A DNA stretch of 41,127 nt from JAIFWC01 sp035688135. Its GTDB lineage: Bacteria > Patescibacteriota > Saccharimonadia > Saccharimonadales > UBA10212. Shown one piece after another: positions 38,129-41,127 of the stretch. Within the stretch, counting starts at the first letter, position 1, and every line of letters starts with the position of its first letter. The translations under genes were made by a program, and so were the position numbers. The stretch lies in NCBI GenBank assembly GCA_035688135.1, contig DASSNG010000021.1, forward strand, positions 1 to 41,127, in the 5' to 3' direction. The notes beneath the pieces were generated by a model. That model saw only the letters and a list, made by a program, of their open reading frames with translations, was not told the origin of the DNA and did not search any database.

Positions 38129-39139
38129 ATGGCGCAGCATCAGTTAGAAGTACTGGCGGTAGGCGATGTCGTTACAGACGCCTTTATAAAACTGATTGAT
38201 AAAGAAGAGAAGCTGGAGCATCACAAGAACGGCGAAGACTGGCTGGCAATACCATTCGGCACCAAAATACCCTTTGACCACGCCGAAGTGATAGAAGGAG
38301 TAGGCAACGCCGGAAACGCGGCTGTGGCCATGGCCAGGCTGGGCCTGCGAACCGCCTTTGAAACGAATGTTGGCGACGACCAGTTCGGCAGGGATATCAT
38401 AGCCAGCCATCACAAGAACGGCGTGGATACGCGCTTCATACACGTCAACCCGGGTCATAACAGTAATTATCACTACGTACTTTGGTACAAGGACGAGCGG
38501 ACCATACTGATCAAGCACGAAGAATACGATTATCATTGGCCGCGGTTCCGGGTTATCGATATCCCGCGGTGGATATACTTCAGCAGTATCAGCCAGCATG
38601 CCATGGAATACCATGATGAGCTGGCGGTATGGCTGGAATCCCACCCGTCCGTAAAACTCGCTTTCCAGCCCGGTACATTCCAGATTGACGCCGGCACAAA
38701 ACGGCTGAAAAAGATTTACGAGCGTACAGAAGTACTGGCGGTCAACCGGGAAGAGGCGGCCACTATTTCCAAAGGCGACCACGGCGATATGAACGACCTG
38801 TTCGATAAGCTCCATACCCTGGGACCAAAGACAGTGGTCATCAGCGACGGCCATGCCGGGGCATATGCCAGCGACGGCCGGAACCGCTGGAAAATGCCTA
38901 TCTACCCCGATCCAAAGCCGCCGTATGAACGTACTGGCGCCGGTGACGCATTCACATCCACGTTCGTAGCCGCGCTGGCTAAAGGAGCCGACGTGGAAGG
39001 AGCGCTGCTGTGGGCTCCTATCAATTCCATGAGTGTCGTCCAGAAAGTCGGCGCGCAGGCCGGCCTGCTGACAGAAGAAGAAATCACGAAATATCTGCAC
39101 AAGGCTCCCCGCTGGTACCATCCGGAAAGGCTTCGTTAG
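38129..39139 (+). CDS. PfkB-family sugar kinase
   Basis: 336 aa ribokinase-fold kinase. Signature 1 is EGVGNAGNAAVAMARLGL near residues 52-70, GDDQFG follows, and signature 2 is ERTGAGDAFTSTFVAAL near 268, with catalytic Asp in GAGD. The family phosphorylates ribose, fructose-6-P, nucleosides and others. The context between aldolase and unknown genes makes a phosphofructokinase-like or ribokinase role plausible. Loops are longer than in E. coli PfkB (YKDERTILIKHEEYDYHWP). The next gene begins directly at its stop. Confidence 0.9.
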   Translation: MAQHQLEVLAVGDVVTDAFIKLIDKEEKLEHHKNGEDWLAIPFGTKIPFDHAEVIEGVGNAGNAAVAMARLGLRTAFETNVGDDQFGRDIIASHHKNGVDTRFIHVNPGHNSNYHYVLWYKDERTILIKHEEYDYHWPRFRVIDIPRWIYFSSISQHAMEYHDELAVWLESHPSVKLAFQPGTFQIDAGTKRLKKIYERTEVLAVNREEAATISKGDHGDMNDLFDKLHTLGPKTVVISDGHAGAYASDGRNRWKMPIYPDPKPPYERTGAGDAFTSTFVAALAKGADVEGALLWAPINSMSVVQKVGAQAGLLTEEEITKYLHKAPRWYHPERLR

Positions 39140-40186
39140 ATGAGCAAACGGATAGCCAGGCTGTTAGAAGAATCAGAGTCCGCGGTATCGAAGATAATCG
39201 GTGAGCTTGAAAAAGCTAACGCGCTGCCCTCGCACGATGCCCGGCATATAGCCGAAACCCACCAGAATATCAGAAAGAAACTGGCTGATTTAAGCCTGGA
39301 TCCTTCGGACACTACGGCCGAGGAGCTGTTTCAGGCCCTGCTGGTAAAGTTCAGGCGGGACAGCGGAAGTTTTGAAGAGTCCTACGGCGCTTCGAAAGCT
39401 GATTTTGACGCCAATATAGCCCTGGCCGCCAAGCTCCTGCACCACAGCGGACATATGCCCCGGGCCTGGGGTCTTAAGAATGCGGCGGCTAAATCCTTGC
39501 TGCGCCAATTGCCGCCAAAACGGACCATGAAAGCACTCCATTACCGCTCCGCCGAATCAATGTTAAAAAGGGAGAATACCGCCGAAATTATCTTAGCGGC
39601 TGAAGCCTTGGAACCTGGGGTTTGGCACCGTAAGTTCTCGGCGGCCGTCTCAAAAATGGACCAGACCTGCTTTGAGCTGCGGGAAATTAAACTGGTACCT
39701 CTTCAAACATCAAAATGGATGGGCGAAGCGGCAGGGCACGAGGTTTCTGTTTCAGCCGAAGAAGCGGCTATAGCTGTCTGGCCAACCGAGGACAGTTTAA
39801 AACAGCCCTTATTATCGATAATCCTTACATTAACGGAAGAGCTGGAAAGCTTTGGGCCGCATTTTAAGCTGAGCGAGCTGTTTGAGGAAGACAACATCAT
39901 CGCTTGGTGGGCCGATATGGAGCACCTCGTCGCCGACCTGGCCGGCGGGAACGTATCCCTGAATGTCCATGATATTAACCGTTGCGTGCGGGAGAGCAGC
40001 GCCTTTAGCGGCCGGCACACGCTCCGCGGCCGCCGTGAATACTGGCATAGCCTTGTAAAACGGTATGAGCAGAAGGCGGGGCTTACAGAAATATTTGACG
40101 GTTCGGCGATCCAAAAAGTGCGCCAGCTTAAGCTAAAAGCGCCGCAGCCCGCGTACGAATTCGATTATGCGGAGGAGGAAATCTGA
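39140..40186 (+). CDS. Hypothetical protein (348 aa)
   Basis: Predicted soluble and mostly helical, with no signal peptide or membrane helix. The N-terminus is a charged helix (RIARLLEESESAVSKIIGELEK). Further on are HHSGHMPRAWGLKNAAAK, a Glu/Leu-rich segment (LSIILTLTEELESFGPHFKLSELFEEDNIIAWWADMEH) near residues 230-265, and a C-terminus rich in acidic residues. No nucleotide-binding or catalytic motif is apparent. Translated from an ATG abutting the pfkB stop and overlapping the next gene by one base, so it belongs to the carbon operon. I do not recognise the family. Confidence 0.75.
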   Translation: MSKRIARLLEESESAVSKIIGELEKANALPSHDARHIAETHQNIRKKLADLSLDPSDTTAEELFQALLVKFRRDSGSFEESYGASKADFDANIALAAKLLHHSGHMPRAWGLKNAAAKSLLRQLPPKRTMKALHYRSAESMLKRENTAEIILAAEALEPGVWHRKFSAAVSKMDQTCFELREIKLVPLQTSKWMGEAAGHEVSVSAEEAAIAVWPTEDSLKQPLLSIILTLTEELESFGPHFKLSELFEEDNIIAWWADMEHLVADLAGGNVSLNVHDINRCVRESSAFSGRHTLRGRREYWHSLVKRYEQKAGLTEIFDGSAIQKVRQLKLKAPQPAYEFDYAEEEI

Positions 40187-40755
40187 TGGGAAAATACCAG
40201 ATATGCGTTTCGGGCGCGGCCAAAGGCACAAGCGTGGAGCAGGGGAAGATGCTTGCCCAAGCGGCAGGCGCCGCCATTGCCAAAGCCGGGCACAGCCTGA
40301 TGACCGGCGCAACCACGGGCTTGCCGAACGAGGCGGCGATTGGCTATAAGGCCGCGGGCGGCAGGATGAGCCTTGGCATAAGCCCGGCCTCGACCAAGGT
40401 AGAGCACGTCCTTAAATACCGACTGCCCATAGAGAGCTATGACGCCATCCTTTATTCCGGGCTGCATTACTCCGGGCGGGACGCGCTTCTTATAACCTCG
40501 GCGGATGCCGTTGTCAGTATCGGTGGACGGCTGGGCACCCTGCACGAGTTCACTATCGCCATGGAAACCAAGACCCCACTGGGGCTGCTGCAGGGAGCGG
40601 GCGGGGTAGGCGAACAGATTGAGCAGCTTATGAAAATATTACCAAACGCGGACCCTGACCTGGTGGTCGTAGACGACGACCCAATCCAGCTGGTGACAAA
40701 ACTTACCCATCTTCTGGATAAGCATAACAACCATTACCGCAGCCTATATAGCTGA
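40186..40755 (+). CDS. LOG/TIGR00725-like Rossmann-fold protein
   Basis: 189 aa of the lysine-decarboxylase-like/LOG superfamily, several members of which release cytokinin-like bases from nucleotide monophosphates. The N-terminal Rossmann part is ICVSGAAKGTSVEQG, then LMTGATTGLPNEAAIGYKAAGG. The hallmark PGGxGTxxE appears as IGGRLGTLHEF near residue 110, so Pro is replaced by Ile and catalytic Glu kept. The start overlaps the upstream stop by one base. Its substrate is unknown, and many family members act as nucleotide-binding proteins. Confidence 0.85.
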   Translation: MGKYQICVSGAAKGTSVEQGKMLAQAAGAAIAKAGHSLMTGATTGLPNEAAIGYKAAGGRMSLGISPASTKVEHVLKYRLPIESYDAILYSGLHYSGRDALLITSADAVVSIGGRLGTLHEFTIAMETKTPLGLLQGAGGVGEQIEQLMKILPNADPDLVVVDDDPIQLVTKLTHLLDKHNNHYRSLYS

Positions 40756-40786
40756 TTATCGGCTGGCAGCCTTCTATAGGTAATCT

Positions 40787-40795
40787 TGTTACAAT
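40787..40795 (+). promoter_or_regulatory. Extended -10 box, leaderless start of uvrB
   Basis: TG-T-TACAAT (hexamer 40790-40795) followed by 6 nt and ATG at 40802. No SD is present and no LexA-type box is evident in the short upstream region. Confidence 0.55.
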
Positions 40796-40801
40796 TATTA
40801 G

Positions 40802-41127
40802 ATGGCTAAGTTCCATCTGAAGAGTGACTATCAGCCGCAGGGCGACCAGCCGGCGGCGATTGCTCAATTGACGGAAGGTTTGAATAAGGGCGAGAAAAAC
40901 CAGACTTTATTGGGGGTGACCGGCAGCGGCAAGACCTTTACGATGGCCAACCTTATCCAAAATACTCAAAAACCGACGCTGGTCTTAAGTCACAATAAGA
41001 CCCTGGCTGCCCAGCTTTATAGTGAATTCCGGCAGTTCTTTCCGGATAACGCCGTCCATTACTTCGTAAGTTACTTCGACTACTACCAGCCGGAAGCTTA
41101 CATGCCGCGCACCGACACATATATAGA
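40802..41127 (+). CDS. uvrB: Excinuclease ABC subunit B, N-terminal part
   Basis: The first 108 codons of UvrB, the damage-verifying helicase of nucleotide excision repair. It runs off the window end in frame. FHLKSDYQPQGDQPAAI is the standard opening and LLGVTGSGKTFTMA (near residues 36-49) the Walker A motif. NKTLAAQLYSEFRQFFP and VSYFDYYQPEAYMPRTDTYI are near-identical to the family and include the start of the beta-hairpin that inserts into DNA. Start set by the -10 box at 40790. Confidence 0.97.
   Translation, partial: MAKFHLKSDYQPQGDQPAAIAQLTEGLNKGEKNQTLLGVTGSGKTFTMANLIQNTQKPTLVLSHNKTLAAQLYSEFRQFFPDNAVHYFVSYFDYYQPEAYMPRTDTYI

Noticed and set aside
38144..39121. 325-codon open frame antisense to the PfkB-family kinase
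   Set aside because: The sense frame carries both PfkB signatures. The antisense frame has no recognisable motif or ribosome-binding site.
1..41127. Alternative genetic code (TGA read as Gly, as in some CPR lineages)
   Set aside because: TGA ends many complete proteins at the expected family length (for example pheS, trxB, rpiB, tktC), and no conserved frame needs TGA read-through.
1..41127. CRISPR array, insertion sequence, tRNA or rRNA genes
   Set aside because: No regularly spaced repeats, no transposase or integrase frame, and no cloverleaf or rRNA-like segment was found by reading both strands.

Overview
The window reads as chromosomal DNA of a compact bacterial genome using the standard code (TGA acts as stop throughout). 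Base composition looks balanced, near 50% G+C, and genes are tightly packed with many 1-8 nt overlaps. Gene content fits a Patescibacteria/CPR lineage, most likely Saccharibacteria (TM7): a split transketolase, a divergent RPE-like epimerase, a PheS with a Cys cluster, NDH-2 beside a flavin electron-transfer module, and several small unknown proteins. This taxonomic call is inference, because no rRNA gene is present.

Layout. 1-2220: end of an ATP synthase operon (atpG partial, atpD, atpC). 2263-3561: zwf. 3577-5214: an ABC-2 type exporter whose two genes are separated by an 80-nt inverted-repeat element that ends in the permease start codon. 5104-5547: a secreted protein antisense to the permease end. 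5653-7620: rarA, then a structured leader, a tiny acidic protein, an RRM protein, a tiny basic protein, and a second copy of the last part of rarA. 7643-9302: DUF2269 membrane protein and a PCMT-like methyltransferase. 9405-11365: an island of conspicuously higher G+C carrying one unrecognised lipoprotein. 11448-13835: SDR, VOC/PhnB-like protein and two unknowns. 13961-20560: MMPL transporter, two FMN-binding proteins, ApbE, and on the other strand NDH-2 and an RnfD-FNR fusion. 20664-25727: MFS exporter, Fur/Zur with divergent ZIP transporter, RmuC, and a GH63-like glycosidase. 25787-30622: pheS-nudix-mazG-pheT-FKBP. 30741-32533: glutaredoxin, thioredoxin reductase, pyrophosphatase. 32600-40755: a central-carbon block (GAPDH, RpiB, RPE, transketolase N and C halves, class II aldolase, PfkB kinase), an unknown protein and a LOG-family protein. 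40802-end: start of uvrB.

How the genes work together. Zwf, RpiB, RPE and the two transketolase halves make up a large part of a pentose-phosphate route feeding aldolase and GAPDH. NDH-2, RnfD-FNR, ApbE and the FMN-binding proteins look like one NADH-driven membrane redox chain. Glutaredoxin and TrxR form a thiol redox pair.

Regulatory style. At least 14 genes have a recognisable -10 box 6-9 nt before the start codon and no Shine-Dalgarno sequence, so their mRNAs should be leaderless. Others have strong SD sequences. The most striking unexplained signals are: the two related inverted-repeat elements that pair with start codons (4390-4469 and 33931-34011); an in-frame SD+ATG inside the GAPDH gene that could release its acidic tail as a separate protein; the high-G+C lipoprotein island; and the duplicated rarA end that brackets the RRM locus.
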